DNA of 64,000 nucleotides from assembly GCA_027297435.1 (NCBI GenBank), contig JAPUIA010000044.1, positions 1 through 64,000 on the forward strand, in the 5' to 3' direction. Origin of the DNA: Gammaproteobacteria bacterium. Its GTDB lineage: Bacteria; Pseudomonadota; Gammaproteobacteria; Pseudomonadales; Azotimanducaceae. Of the stretch, positions 1 through 8,261 are shown piece by piece. A program made the position numbers and the translations under genes. Position 1 is the stretch's first letter. Each line of letters begins with the position of its first letter. The notes under the pieces were generated by a model. That model was not told the origin of the DNA and made no database searches. It worked only from the letters and a program-made list of their open reading frames with translations.

Positions 1-9
1 CTGGAACGC

Positions 10-624
10 ATGCCGGAAGACCACGTCTATCAAGCGTACGGCATTTACCTGCTGCGGTCGCAACATCGGCTGATTCGGCGTTTGAAGAAACGCTATCGGC
101 CGTCGGTACACGGCCACAAGACCTGGAACGCAAGTTTTCTACTGATGGACTATCTCGACCATAAGCCCATCGCCAAGGGTACCAAGGTGCTGGAGATCGG
201 CTGTGGGTGGGGGCCGGCATCCGTATATTGCGCAAGGCGATTCAAAGCCAAAGTCACCGGCCTCGACATCGATCGCGACGTGTTTCCGTTCCTCGACGTG
301 CTGGCCGAACTCAACGGCGTAAAAGTCAAACGCTTGGTCAGTAAGTTCGAGAATCTCAAGAGCAAACAACTTGCCGACTACCACACGATCGTTGGCTCCG
401 ACGTGTGTTTTTGGGACAGCATGGTCAAACCGCTGTATCAGCTCATCAACCGGGCCATGAAGGCCGGTACTCAGAGGATCATCGTCACCGACCCTGGGCG
501 CCCGACGTTTTACGAGCTGGCGGACATGTGTTCCAAGAAATTCAAGGTCAAGTTGGTGGAGTGGTATGCGGTGGAACCTGAGCGATTTGAAGGCGAGATC
601 GTAGAAATTACACGCAGAAAATGA
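10..624 (+). CDS. Class I SAM-dependent methyltransferase
   Basis: A protein of about 204 residues with a Rossmann-type methyltransferase core. The glycine-rich SAM motif VLEIGCGWGPAS lies at about residues 61-72, followed by an acidic strand end (GLDID) and a later strand IIVTDPGRP. The fold is typical of class I methyltransferases, and the short GxGxGP version resembles the lysine protein-methyltransferase-like group, but the substrate cannot be read from the sequence. The window begins only nine bases upstream and the frame is open to the edge, so the true start may lie outside. It converges on the lipoprotein gene ending at 639 and is not part of that operon. Confidence 0.75.
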   Translation: MPEDHVYQAYGIYLLRSQHRLIRRLKKRYRPSVHGHKTWNASFLLMDYLDHKPIAKGTKVLEIGCGWGPASVYCARRFKAKVTGLDIDRDVFPFLDVLAELNGVKVKRLVSKFENLKSKQLADYHTIVGSDVCFWDSMVKPLYQLINRAMKAGTQRIIVTDPGRPTFYELADMCSKKFKVKLVEWYAVEPERFEGEIVEITRRK

Positions 625-638
625 ATTATAACAGATAG

Positions 639-1310
639 TTATCCTTTGTTTTGCACGAAGGACTTTAACTGCCCGGCAAGGCTGCTACAGGCCGATGACC
701 TGACACGCGCTATCAGCGGGATGGGTATGATGATAGCCGGCATGTAGCTCGTGCCAATGGCTTCGGAACTGATGCGACCAGCGGTCTTGCCGGTTTTGAC
801 GTCCCAAACCGAGGCTTCGTACGACGAATCGTTCTCCCAGGAGAGGAAGCCGAAACAGCCCGCGGCGCCGGCTGTGACGGTACACGTGAGGGAGCCCGCC
901 GAATCGGTGCGTCGTGTCGAGCCTTCGATCCAGACCAAGTACTTCAGGCCCATCTGATCGAGCCGTGACGCCAACAGCGGCTGGTTGATGAGTTCTGGCA
1001 GGTCACTGGTGTTGATCGGTGCCGTCCGCGGTTCGAACCACGGAAACATGTCGTCCAGAAACTGCTGCTCGTCAATCACGCTGACGCTGTTGTCGCCTCG
1101 GCTCATACCATTGGCTACGCATGAGATGAAGTCCATTTCGGTTTCGCCCGGAGTAGGGCGGGTGCGCCGCCCGAGCACGACGACGGCGTCGCCCGATTCC
1201 ATACCCGTGTCCGCTTCACGTACCTCTTGAATCGTCGATGTCACGCAACCGCTCAAGTGCGCGATCACGAGGCCTACTAACAGAGCCCCGAAGCCCGGTA
1301 AGCGATGCAT
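639..1310 (-). CDS. Putative lipoprotein, last gene of the VWA/ExbB-like operon
   Basis: A 223-residue protein beginning MHRLPGFGALLVG with a hydrophobic stretch and lipobox-like LSGC, so probably a lipidated envelope protein. I chose the ATG at 1310 because it overlaps the preceding stop as TGATG; the ORF-track start ten codons upstream would put extra residues before the signal peptide. The mature part has several cysteines (SCVANG, LTCTVTAGAAGCFG) and no domain I recognise. A segment near the C-terminus (AIIIPIPLIARVRSSAC) is hydrophobic. Its position at the end of the operon suggests an accessory outer-membrane or periplasmic component; function unknown. Confidence 0.65.
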   Translation of the reverse strand: MHRLPGFGALLVGLVIAHLSGCVTSTIQEVREADTGMESGDAVVVLGRRTRPTPGETEMDFISCVANGMSRGDNSVSVIDEQQFLDDMFPWFEPRTAPINTSDLPELINQPLLASRLDQMGLKYLVWIEGSTRRTDSAGSLTCTVTAGAAGCFGFLSWENDSSYEASVWDVKTGKTAGRISSEAIGTSYMPAIIIPIPLIARVRSSACSSLAGQLKSFVQNKG

Positions 1311-1930
1311 CAAATTCCTCCCAGTTGGCCAGCCAGCCAATCCTTGACGACGGGTACGGAACGAAACTGTAAACTAAAGAACGCCATTGCGTCGCGGCAG
1401 GCTATCAGCGCGGCCTCCTGCAACGACGTCGATGAAGAGCCGTGGTTCTGCTTGTGCGACTTGCCATAGGCCGTGAGCGGCCACTCTCCAAGTAACACCC
1501 CACGGTTGTCGTACAACTTGAACTGGTAACGGATCCACACCTCGTAGTATTCGCTGCGAGTCTGCTGTGGGGTGGAAAACTGCAATTCCTCGATAGACGG
1601 CACCAGAATCGCCGCAACGTCCTGGTTGTCGCCAACCACCTGATCGACAAAGCGATGTCCGTAAAACATGCCTTCCAACAAGCTCTGGAACATCGGCCGT
1701 TGTGCAGAACCGAGCTCGATCTGCCATTCGCCACGGCCTTCGAGCGTTTCGGTGTGCGTATAGGAACTTAAGTTCTCGTCGATATAGATGCCGATGGGCA
1801 ATGGCACCTTGTCGACGACGGGCACCGGAAAGTCAGTGGGTACGGCAACCTTCGCACCGCCACAACCGGCGAGCAGCAACACCAGCAGCGTTAACCCACG
1901 GATTGACACCAATCTTGCGTCCTTAATCAC
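1310..1930 (-). CDS. Putative lipoprotein of the VWA/ExbB-like operon
   Basis: A 206-residue protein with a classic type II signal: positive N-terminus, hydrophobic core LTLLVLLLAGC and lipobox Cys at about residue 23. The mature domain has alternating strands and a segment on surface or stress behaviour that I cannot assign (VLLGEWPLTAYGKS, AALIACRDAMAFFSLQF). It resembles small outer-membrane-anchored lipoproteins that present a beta-sandwich. It lies about 30 bp after the VWA gene and overlaps the next lipoprotein gene by one base, so it is translationally coupled within the operon. No family was recognised; the lipoprotein call is firm and function is unknown. Confidence 0.65.
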   Translation of the reverse strand: MIKDARLVSIRGLTLLVLLLAGCGGAKVAVPTDFPVPVVDKVPLPIGIYIDENLSSYTHTETLEGRGEWQIELGSAQRPMFQSLLEGMFYGHRFVDQVVGDNQDVAAILVPSIEELQFSTPQQTRSEYYEVWIRYQFKLYDNRGVLLGEWPLTAYGKSHKQNHGSSSTSLQEAALIACRDAMAFFSLQFRSVPVVKDWLAGQLGGI

Positions 1931-1963
1931 AGGTGCTTAGACCCACACTTAGACCCACAAAGG

Positions 1964-2956
1964 CTACTGGAATTCCGACAGGCCTACAAAGGTCCCGTCG
2001 TTACGGTACGCGAGTTCTCGCATCAACGCTGCGAAACGGTACACGCGTGCGTTGGGGCGCATCAGATGGACCGGAAAGCCAATCGCGTTGATGCGCACAC
2101 GGCGGCGGCCGGTTTCATCCGCTATGTTGACCCGGTCGATGGCGTCGACGACTTCCTCGATGGAGTTGCCACTGTAATCGTCGCCGAACACATAGATGCC
2201 GATACGTTTGTCCGGCGCGTAGAAGGTGTTGATAGCAGCTTGAATGCCTTCCACCGGGCTCGAGTTGCTGAACGGATGCCAGGTTCTGAGGGTGTCGATA
2301 ATGGCTCGTCGCCGCGCCGGCGTGTCGGGAATCCATCTACCTGCAAAGCTCGAGAACATGTACTCGCCCATGTCGTTCATGACCTGGATACCCTTCACGG
2401 TCGGGTAAATGGCGAGGGTTTCCTGCACTTTTCGCAAAACTTGCGGCCAGGCACCGTTGACCATGCTGCCGGACGTATCGATGACAAAGATGATCCACTC
2501 GCTGTCGACGGCAATACCCCCTACAAGGTCGGTTTGGCGGCGAAAATCACTACCCAATAAACGTTGCATCTCGTCGGTCAGAGATTGTTTGGCGACAGCA
2601 AGTTTCTGGGTTTGGATGGCGTTGTCGTCGTGCTTTTCCGTGGTTGCCAGGAACGCACCGAGAATGCGGGTGAGTTCCTGTTCCAGGCGCGCTAGCGCCA
2701 ACAGGTTGTCGTCGAGCTGGCCTTCGGCCATGGTCACCTGGCGGCGCAGTTCGTTGATCTGCCCTTTGATCTCGAAAAGCGCCAGTTCGCGACTCGCGAC
2801 CTGTCCTTCGTAATTGATGACCGATTTCTCCAGCAGGATCGGCTCCACGGTCTTGGTGATAATGAGCAGCAGGATGATCGCGCCAAACCCGCAGCTGATG
2901 ACGTCCAGAAACGACATGCTGAACTCTTCGATGCCTCGTCGGTTACGCGTTCTCAT
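1964..2956 (-). CDS. Membrane-anchored VWA-domain protein with ExbD-like helix (second of pair)
   Basis: A 330-residue protein: a short basic N-terminus (MRTRNRR), one transmembrane helix with FLDVISCGFGAIILLLII (about residues 16-33), a coiled coil (about 50-125), then a von Willebrand factor A domain (about 153-325). The VWA carries the metal-site motif DTSGS at residue 160. The topology implied is cytoplasmic N-terminus and periplasmic VWA domain. The Asp at the start of the helix sits where ExbD/TolR/MotB proteins have their ion-carrying Asp (PLIDVVF); this comparison is my inference. The gene starts immediately after the stop of the paralogous VWA gene (TAG then ATG). The usual MIDAS Thr segment is less clear here than in its partner. 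Confidence 0.8.
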   Translation of the reverse strand: MRTRNRRGIEEFSMSFLDVISCGFGAIILLLIITKTVEPILLEKSVINYEGQVASRELALFEIKGQINELRRQVTMAEGQLDDNLLALARLEQELTRILGAFLATTEKHDDNAIQTQKLAVAKQSLTDEMQRLLGSDFRRQTDLVGGIAVDSEWIIFVIDTSGSMVNGAWPQVLRKVQETLAIYPTVKGIQVMNDMGEYMFSSFAGRWIPDTPARRRAIIDTLRTWHPFSNSSPVEGIQAAINTFYAPDKRIGIYVFGDDYSGNSIEEVVDAIDRVNIADETGRRRVRINAIGFPVHLMRPNARVYRFAALMRELAYRNDGTFVGLSEFQ

Positions 2957-4042
2957 CTAGGGCCAATCTCGTGAGGGAGCCATATACGCGCCCCCTGTCG
3001 TGCGTGCCAGGTTCCAGTAGGCGGCGGACGCGAGAGGATCGCCTTCCATGGGAAACAGGATGACGTTGATGGGTACCTGGTTCGGCAATTTGGCGAGTGC
3101 GTTGCGGAACAGATCCATGCGACCGCTTCCGGAGATAGTCGCACGCCGCGGGGGACGCGTACCCTGTGTCGGTAGCGAGTCGATGATCAGGTAGACGTTG
3201 TCGGGCAACGGCGTGAGGTTTCTGAGCTTCAACACGAGATTTTCGAGGCTCGTTCCGCCTGCCGGAATGATCTTTTGCAGGCTGGTGATCGCTTGATCGA
3301 GCGATCGGCCATCACCCAGCGGTACCCATTGGTCGTTGCTGTCATCGATGAGCGATGACGCTTGCGTGTTGAACGCGAACACCTGAAACGACGCATCGAG
3401 AGGCAGTTGGGCCGCAAGCCACTCCACCGTGCGCACGGCACGTTGCCACTTGGGAGACAGACGCTGGCGTTCTTCCGACATGTTACGCCGCCGCAGCACG
3501 TTGACGATCGTATCGTCCAACATGCTTCCCGAGATATCGATGGCGATGAGGATGTTCTTACCGCCGACCTTCAGGCCGGTCAGGTATTGTCGATCGCCTT
3601 CGCCGACAAAGCTGCGGACCCGCCCGCCTTCATTCGCTTCGTTCAAAGCTTTCAACCGTTTGAGTTCCACCTCGCGGCTGTCGACGTCGGACTTCAGCTC
3701 GTTGAGGCTTTCTAACTGGGCCAGCGAGACGGCATCGAGCTCGTTGAAATCCTCACGGGTGAGTTCGAGGTCGAGCGTCGTACTGACGAGCTTTCGATCC
3801 GAATCATCTACGCGTTGCAGCAGCTCGTCGATGCGTTCTTTCAGTTCGACCAGATCGCGCTCGCCGTTTTGTACCTGGTAGTCGAGCAACCGAATCTCCG
3901 ACAACAGGTCTTTGTTGACGACCTTCACCGAGTCTTCGATGTCGTGGTTGATGATGAGAAAGATGAGTATCACCGCACCGAAGCCACACGACATGACGTC
4001 CAAGAAGGCCAGCGAAAAGACGTTCATCCGCCGCCGTGCCAC
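2957..4042 (-). CDS. Membrane-anchored VWA-domain protein with ExbD-like helix (first of pair)
   Basis: A 361-residue protein with the same plan as its downstream neighbour: basic N-terminus, one helix SLAFLDVMSCGFGAVILIFLI (Asp at residue 15), a long coiled coil (about 40-135) and a VWA domain (about 163-350) with metal-site motif DISGS at 169 and a GGTS segment matching the MIDAS Thr. I chose GTG at 4042 because GGAGG lies six bases upstream and the resulting VARRRMN start supplies the positive-inside signal; the ORF-track start is 40 codons too long and sits inside the preceding gene. ATG at 4027 is the alternative. The pair probably forms a hetero-oligomer that inserts into the TolQ-like channel (inference). 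Confidence 0.8.
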   Translation of the reverse strand: MARRRMNVFSLAFLDVMSCGFGAVILIFLIINHDIEDSVKVVNKDLLSEIRLLDYQVQNGERDLVELKERIDELLQRVDDSDRKLVSTTLDLELTREDFNELDAVSLAQLESLNELKSDVDSREVELKRLKALNEANEGGRVRSFVGEGDRQYLTGLKVGGKNILIAIDISGSMLDDTIVNVLRRRNMSEERQRLSPKWQRAVRTVEWLAAQLPLDASFQVFAFNTQASSLIDDSNDQWVPLGDGRSLDQAITSLQKIIPAGGTSLENLVLKLRNLTPLPDNVYLIIDSLPTQGTRPPRRATISGSGRMDLFRNALAKLPNQVPINVILFPMEGDPLASAAYWNLARTTGGAYMAPSRDWP

Positions 4043-4043
4043 G

Positions 4044-5180
4044 CTATGCCTCCACGACGATGAGCTGGTAGGTCTTGTCGTCTTTGGTGACGACGTCGCC
4101 GAGCTTGCCCTCGCTGGGCAGCCCAAAGGGATTGTTGGCGAGCGGGTAAGCGCGGTTGCCAAGTAGCACGTGCGTGGCTCCCGGCGCCGCCGGCGCTACC
4201 TCGCGAACGACGTGTTCGTATGGCAGTTGCGTGACGAGTCTCAGCTCGCCCTTGGAAAGCATTTCGGCGTGTCGTGCAAAGCCCGTCACGAGTGCGTCCG
4301 CCTCTATCGGCGTTGCCTTGATGTCGAGATCGTCGAGGGCTCCAAGCAAGCCAGGCAACGCAGCGCTGCGCGGACTGACCACTACGCTCGCCGAGCTCGG
4401 CAGCTTCTGTGCCAGCAGGCGAAACCGCTGGCTGAGCTTGCTTTGCAGGGCGGCACGATTGACGTGCGCCCGTCGGACGTGACCGTTGTGCATGATATCG
4501 ATCGTAAAATCGTCCCCGCTGTCACGGCCCCGCGACCAAGCATGTATCTGATCGTAGAGTTGCTGTTCGGTGTCCGCGGCGTGCAGCGGATCGAATCGCG
4601 TGTCTTGAACAAAGCGATCGGCGAGCAATTGGGCCCAGCCGTCGACGCACGACATGAAACCACACCCCGACAACGTCTCTGCCTTGCGCCGTCGTAGCTC
4701 ATCGCCGACGTCGAGTTCCGTCAAACAGGCGAGGTTTTGATGTAGGTCGAGCACCCAGGCGTTGGTGGGCAGCTCGATCGCGCTTGCCATCAGAACTGCC
4801 GTATCGACGAACCCCGCTATGTTCACGCCGGCTTCTTGGGCGATGCCGAGCAGCACGCCCAACTGATCGTTGGTCAGCGTGCCAGGCACCGCAACGACAA
4901 GCTCTTCGGTGACCAACGGTCGCAGTTCCAGCAGGTGTTGATACACGAGGTCCGCGTGATTGGCCGCTTGCTTTCCGGCCACGGGCAAAGGATCGGCATT
5001 CAGTCGCGATAGATACTGTTGGTTGGCTTGTTGCGGAAGCAAGCGGGTCATTTTCAAGGCTTCGTCTCCGAAGCGGTTGCCCGCGTCCGAAACATGAGCG
5101 ACGGCCGGTTGCTGATAGATCGGTGCACCGTTGCGATAGAGCGACAGCTCCGCGTCGTTGAGTTCTAGAAGCAACGTCAC
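4044..5180 (-). CDS. Hsp70/actin-fold-like soluble protein of the VWA/ExbB-like operon
   Basis: A 378-residue protein without signal peptide or membrane helix, so probably cytoplasmic. The segment AVPGTLTNDQLGVLLGIAQEAGVN followed by a Val/Ala-rich helix resembles the Hsp70 motif around VPAYF-NDxQRxAT-x-AGL, and WVLDLHQNLACLTEL sits where Hsp70 has its DLGGGT phosphate loop. The Gly-rich loops are not conserved, so nucleotide hydrolysis is doubtful. The C-terminus (THVLLGNRAYPLANNPFGL) looks like a separate small beta domain. It overlaps the channel gene by four bases (ATGA). A cytoplasmic regulator or assembly factor for the membrane complex is plausible; the fold assignment is tentative. 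Confidence 0.6.
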   Translation of the reverse strand: MTLLLELNDAELSLYRNGAPIYQQPAVAHVSDAGNRFGDEALKMTRLLPQQANQQYLSRLNADPLPVAGKQAANHADLVYQHLLELRPLVTEELVVAVPGTLTNDQLGVLLGIAQEAGVNIAGFVDTAVLMASAIELPTNAWVLDLHQNLACLTELDVGDELRRRKAETLSGCGFMSCVDGWAQLLADRFVQDTRFDPLHAADTEQQLYDQIHAWSRGRDSGDDFTIDIMHNGHVRRAHVNRAALQSKLSQRFRLLAQKLPSSASVVVSPRSAALPGLLGALDDLDIKATPIEADALVTGFARHAEMLSKGELRLVTQLPYEHVVREVAPAAPGATHVLLGNRAYPLANNPFGLPSEGKLGDVVTKDDKTYQLIVVEA

Positions 5181-5980
5181 GAACCCCGAACCTGCAGATG
5201 TCGAAGCAGTCGTTGGTCGCAGTAGGTTTGCGTGTCCAACACCAGGCGTTCCTGGATGAGCTGCAATTGGTGCATCAGGAACATGATGACGATGCTGATC
5301 ACCAAGGCGACGAATGTCGAATTGAACGCCACGCCCAGGCTGGCGGTGACGCCGGAGATGTCACCCTCCACCGCCTTGTATGCCTGTCCGAGCGCCCCGC
5401 TGATACCACGCACCGTACCGATGAAGCCGATGGACGGAATCGCCCACGCGATATAGCGCACCATCGACAGCTCGGTGTCGAGACGGTCCGACTCGGTTTC
5501 ACAAACCGCTCTAACCGCTTCCGAAACGTCTTGCACGTTGCGCGTCGCGGCGAATCTCTGCAGCGCCGACATCAATGCGCGCGGCAGGAGGCAGGCTTGA
5601 GATTCTTCAGGCAGCGCCTGGATGGGTCGCGTGTATTCGCGGGTATCCTCGGGGAGGATGCTTATGCCTTCCGTCACTTTGACGATGTCGCCCTGGAAGA
5701 GGGCGCGCTCACGTATCGCGCTGCGCCCCTTGTAGCCCATCATCGCGATAGCCCAAAGCATGAGGATGAAGCAGCTCTCTTGCTCGTAGTCTTTCAAGAC
5801 GATATACAAGGATTGCTCTTCATCGACGGCTTCTCCGGCAGCCGCTTGCTCGGCCCGAACCTCCAAGATGGCGGTCGCGTTGGGCCTGATCAGGGTGATG
5901 TAGACCAGATGCACGATGATCAGCGCGATCACGAGTGCGGAGATCTGATAGATGAGTTCGAAAGGCAGTTGTCGATTCAA
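5177..5980 (-). CDS. MotA/TolQ/ExbB-family ion channel protein
   Basis: A 267-residue membrane protein. Helices are visible at about residues 9-30, 69-84, 175-197 and 213-238. The third contains the family signature AIPSIGFIGTVRGI with its conserved Pro-Gly-Thr and the fourth has VAFNSTFVALVISI. In TolQ, ExbB and MotA these helices form a pentamer around two ion-carrying partner helices. No ExbD, TolR or MotB gene is adjacent; instead the two VWA proteins supply single helices with an Asp, so they are the likely stator partners. This is distinct from the canonical exbB at 39.8 kb. It overlaps the next gene by ATGA. Confidence 0.85.
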   Translation of the reverse strand: MNRQLPFELIYQISALVIALIIVHLVYITLIRPNATAILEVRAEQAAAGEAVDEEQSLYIVLKDYEQESCFILMLWAIAMMGYKGRSAIRERALFQGDIVKVTEGISILPEDTREYTRPIQALPEESQACLLPRALMSALQRFAATRNVQDVSEAVRAVCETESDRLDTELSMVRYIAWAIPSIGFIGTVRGISGALGQAYKAVEGDISGVTASLGVAFNSTFVALVISIVIMFLMHQLQLIQERLVLDTQTYCDQRLLRHLQVRGS

Positions 5981-5981
5981 G

Positions 5982-6191
5982 TTAAATATCCACTGGGAAC
6001 GGTACGGCGAAATCTTCTGAGATTTCTTCTGTGGGCAGGAATACGTCCGGCGAGGGTTCCGTTGGTTCGGTGGCCGGCTCCTCCACCTCGACCGCTTCGC
6101 TCGCTTCTGCGGAGCGCCCCTCCGGCACCGATAGGAAAAAACCCAGCAGTAACGCCATCCATACTGTTGTGATTAGAACTAACCTGCGCAT
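5982..6191 (-). CDS. Small secreted or membrane-anchored protein, 69 aa
   Basis: A 69-residue protein with an N-terminal hydrophobic segment (LVLITTVWMALLLGFFLSV) after two arginines, then an acidic, Pro/Glu-rich tail (EEPATEPTEP) that ends in PFPVDI. The signal could be cleaved near SAEA or act as an anchor. It lies between the PEGA/FGE gene and the channel gene with gaps of 12 bases and 1 base, so it belongs to the operon. Low-complexity tails like this often bridge larger partners, but no family is recognised. It could be dismissed as spurious were it not for the tight spacing and convincing signal sequence. Confidence 0.6.
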   Translation of the reverse strand: MRRLVLITTVWMALLLGFFLSVPEGRSAEASEAVEVEEPATEPTEPSPDVFLPTEEISEDFAVPFPVDI

Positions 6192-6203
6192 CTACACTTC
6201 TCG

Positions 6204-8261
6204 TTATTCTGCAAATCGGGCCAATCTGAAGCCCACGTCGCGTCGGCCGTCGGCGCCGTAGTCGCGAAACGACAATCTGAGATCGGTGGTCGTACCATGC
6301 ATCCAGCTCGAGCCGCTGATGACATGATACTCCCCTTCAACTGGACCAAGCGGACCGGTACCTGCCTCGACCGGGTGCTGGTAGAAGTCGTGAATCCATT
6401 CGGCGACGTTGCCGCCCAAGTCATCGATGCCTTTGCTGTTTGCCGCGAACGTGCCCACCGGTGCGGCGACCATGTGGTTGTCGTTGTAGCCGAAGATGAT
6501 TCGACCGACTAAATGGGCCGCCGCGCGGTCGGCGTAATTGCCGTGTCGATCCGGGGGCGGTAGCGCGCCTCCCCACGGAAAGCGCAGCAGCGATTCGCTG
6601 CCTTCGACATGCCGAGCAGTCCACGCCCACTCCGCTTCGGTTGGCAACCGGTAACCTCTCGCAGTCGGGTTGGTTCCCACGATCTTGCCAAATTCTTCGA
6701 GGTAGAAAGGCTTAAGCCCGTCTTGGCGCGACAACCAATTGCAATAGCGCGCGGCGTCCGCCCAGCTAATATCTGCAACGGGTTGTTCGTCCTTGTTCAA
6801 ACGCTGCTCTTCATAGATACCGGAATCGTGGCCACTAGCGAAGGCTTTGAATTGGGTGTTGGTCACTTCTTGGGTGCCGAGATAGAAAAGTTGCTCGAGT
6901 TCGACGTTGCGTAGCGTCTCGTTAGCCCTACGGCCGGGTTCGCGTCGCGAAGCACCGAGTTGAATGGGGCTTGGATCGAAGAGCTTCAGCGTTTGACCCG
7001 CTGCGGTGGTGATGGTGGGCTGGAGTGCGGCTAGTCGCGCTTCCGCGAGCGTCAAAAGTTTTATCCTGAGCTCTTGGGTGAGACCGTTGCGCGGGGTGAT
7101 CTCGGTAGTATATCCGGCGTAGCCGGCGAGTTTGATCTCCAGGCGGTGGACACGGGTCGGCAGTTCGACGGATTGGTTCGCCGATCCGAGCGCCTTACCG
7201 TCGACGAACAGTTCAGCTTGAGGCGGGTCGGCTTGGATGACCAGCATGCCGGTCAACCGTTCAAGGCTCAGATTGAGCGCGCGGCGTTCCCCCGTCGTCA
7301 GGTTGACACGCGTTTGGCGCGGCGCAAACCCCACCTTGAATATCTGCACGCGGTACGAGCGCCCGGACTGCAGGGCAATATCGACCGGAGACTCGCCTTG
7401 ATATTGACCGTCGATCGTCACCCCGGCTCTAGCCGGGCTCGTCCGTACGCTGAGTAAGCCGTCGGCTTGCTGCAATGCGACGCTGGGCAGCGTGCGTGCC
7501 TCTTCGGCGCCGACGAGTATGCGTTGTCGATGGCTCTTGTGGCCATCGAGCCGCAATTGAATTTCGTGCTCGCCGGCCAATATCTCCACCACTGCGGGTG
7601 TCAGTAACCCGGTAGCAACTTCGTCGACGAGGATTTCGGCGCCGGGCGGCTCGGTTTCGAATGTGATGTCTCCCCAGTTGGGCACCAACGCTTCTGAAAC
7701 TTGTTGGGGGCGATTACGTCCCTCGATGTCAACATCGATTTCTAGCACTTGGTAGCGAGGATGTGCGAACCGAAGATGTCGTGTGCCGGCGTCGATCAAG
7801 GTATCAGCGAGTGGCGTCATGCCCAGTGGGCGGCCGTCAACGGAAACGTAAGCGCCCTCCGGTTCTGAGGTGAGCATTACGACACCCGGCAGTGGGACGA
7901 AATCGAAGGTGAAAGACTGATTGCGCGCACTGGCGATATCGACCAACACATCCAGTGGGTAATAGCCATCGGCACCAGCAGTGACCCTGTACTGAGTCTG
8001 CAACATGAGATGCACGCCGCCGAATTCGAAGGCGGGACCGCCGGACACGGTGATCGAGTCAGCGCTGGGCGTGAACGTGAGTTGGACAGACCGCGCGGTG
8101 AATAGAAACAGGAGCAGCAGCACCGCGAGTGCGGCGAGCGTAAACAATGTCCACTGTGCTCGAGAAAATCGAGCCGGCCTTTCGACGACGGTCGTGCGTG
8201 GCTGATAGTGCACCGCTTGGATCGTGTTCGATTCGCTGGGCGGCTGTTCGGTCGCACTCAT
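6204..8261 (-). CDS. Membrane-anchored PEGA-repeat protein with FGE-fold (formylglycine-generating-like) domain
   Basis: A 685-residue protein. A helix at about 40-60 (TLFTLAALAVLLLLFLF) anchors it. Four PEGA-type beta repeats follow between about 115 and 400, marked by recurring SEPEGAYVSVDG, TEPPGAEILVDE, TSPARAGVTIDG and ADPPQAELFVDG. Residues about 430-683 are an FGE/sulfatase-modifying fold: GTQEVTNTQFKAF, YRLPTEAEWAWTAR, GNVAEWIHDFY and DVGFRLAR. The active-site cysteines of true formylglycine-generating enzymes are absent near the C-terminus, so it is probably a binding module rather than an enzyme. Start at 8261 chosen because it overlaps the preceding stop as ATGA; the ORF track begins 27 codons earlier. 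The large part is probably periplasmic. Confidence 0.8.
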   Translation of the reverse strand: MSATEQPPSESNTIQAVHYQPRTTVVERPARFSRAQWTLFTLAALAVLLLLFLFTARSVQLTFTPSADSITVSGGPAFEFGGVHLMLQTQYRVTAGADGYYPLDVLVDIASARNQSFTFDFVPLPGVVMLTSEPEGAYVSVDGRPLGMTPLADTLIDAGTRHLRFAHPRYQVLEIDVDIEGRNRPQQVSEALVPNWGDITFETEPPGAEILVDEVATGLLTPAVVEILAGEHEIQLRLDGHKSHRQRILVGAEEARTLPSVALQQADGLLSVRTSPARAGVTIDGQYQGESPVDIALQSGRSYRVQIFKVGFAPRQTRVNLTTGERRALNLSLERLTGMLVIQADPPQAELFVDGKALGSANQSVELPTRVHRLEIKLAGYAGYTTEITPRNGLTQELRIKLLTLAEARLAALQPTITTAAGQTLKLFDPSPIQLGASRREPGRRANETLRNVELEQLFYLGTQEVTNTQFKAFASGHDSGIYEEQRLNKDEQPVADISWADAARYCNWLSRQDGLKPFYLEEFGKIVGTNPTARGYRLPTEAEWAWTARHVEGSESLLRFPWGGALPPPDRHGNYADRAAAHLVGRIIFGYNDNHMVAAPVGTFAANSKGIDDLGGNVAEWIHDFYQHPVEAGTGPLGPVEGEYHVISGSSWMHGTTTDLRLSFRDYGADGRRDVGFRLARFAE

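Noticed and set aside
1964-4042. Interpreting the VWA pair as a MoxR/VWA chaperone system
   Set aside because: No MoxR-type AAA+ ATPase is present, and the VWA domains are periplasmic by topology.
5198-6172. 324-codon plus-strand ORF opposite the ExbB-like gene
   Set aside because: Fully antisense to a channel gene with clear family motifs; composition is that of a reverse-frame shadow.
6204-8261. Calling the FGE-domain protein a sulfatase-activating enzyme
   Set aside because: Catalytic cysteines are absent and no sulfatase gene is in the window.
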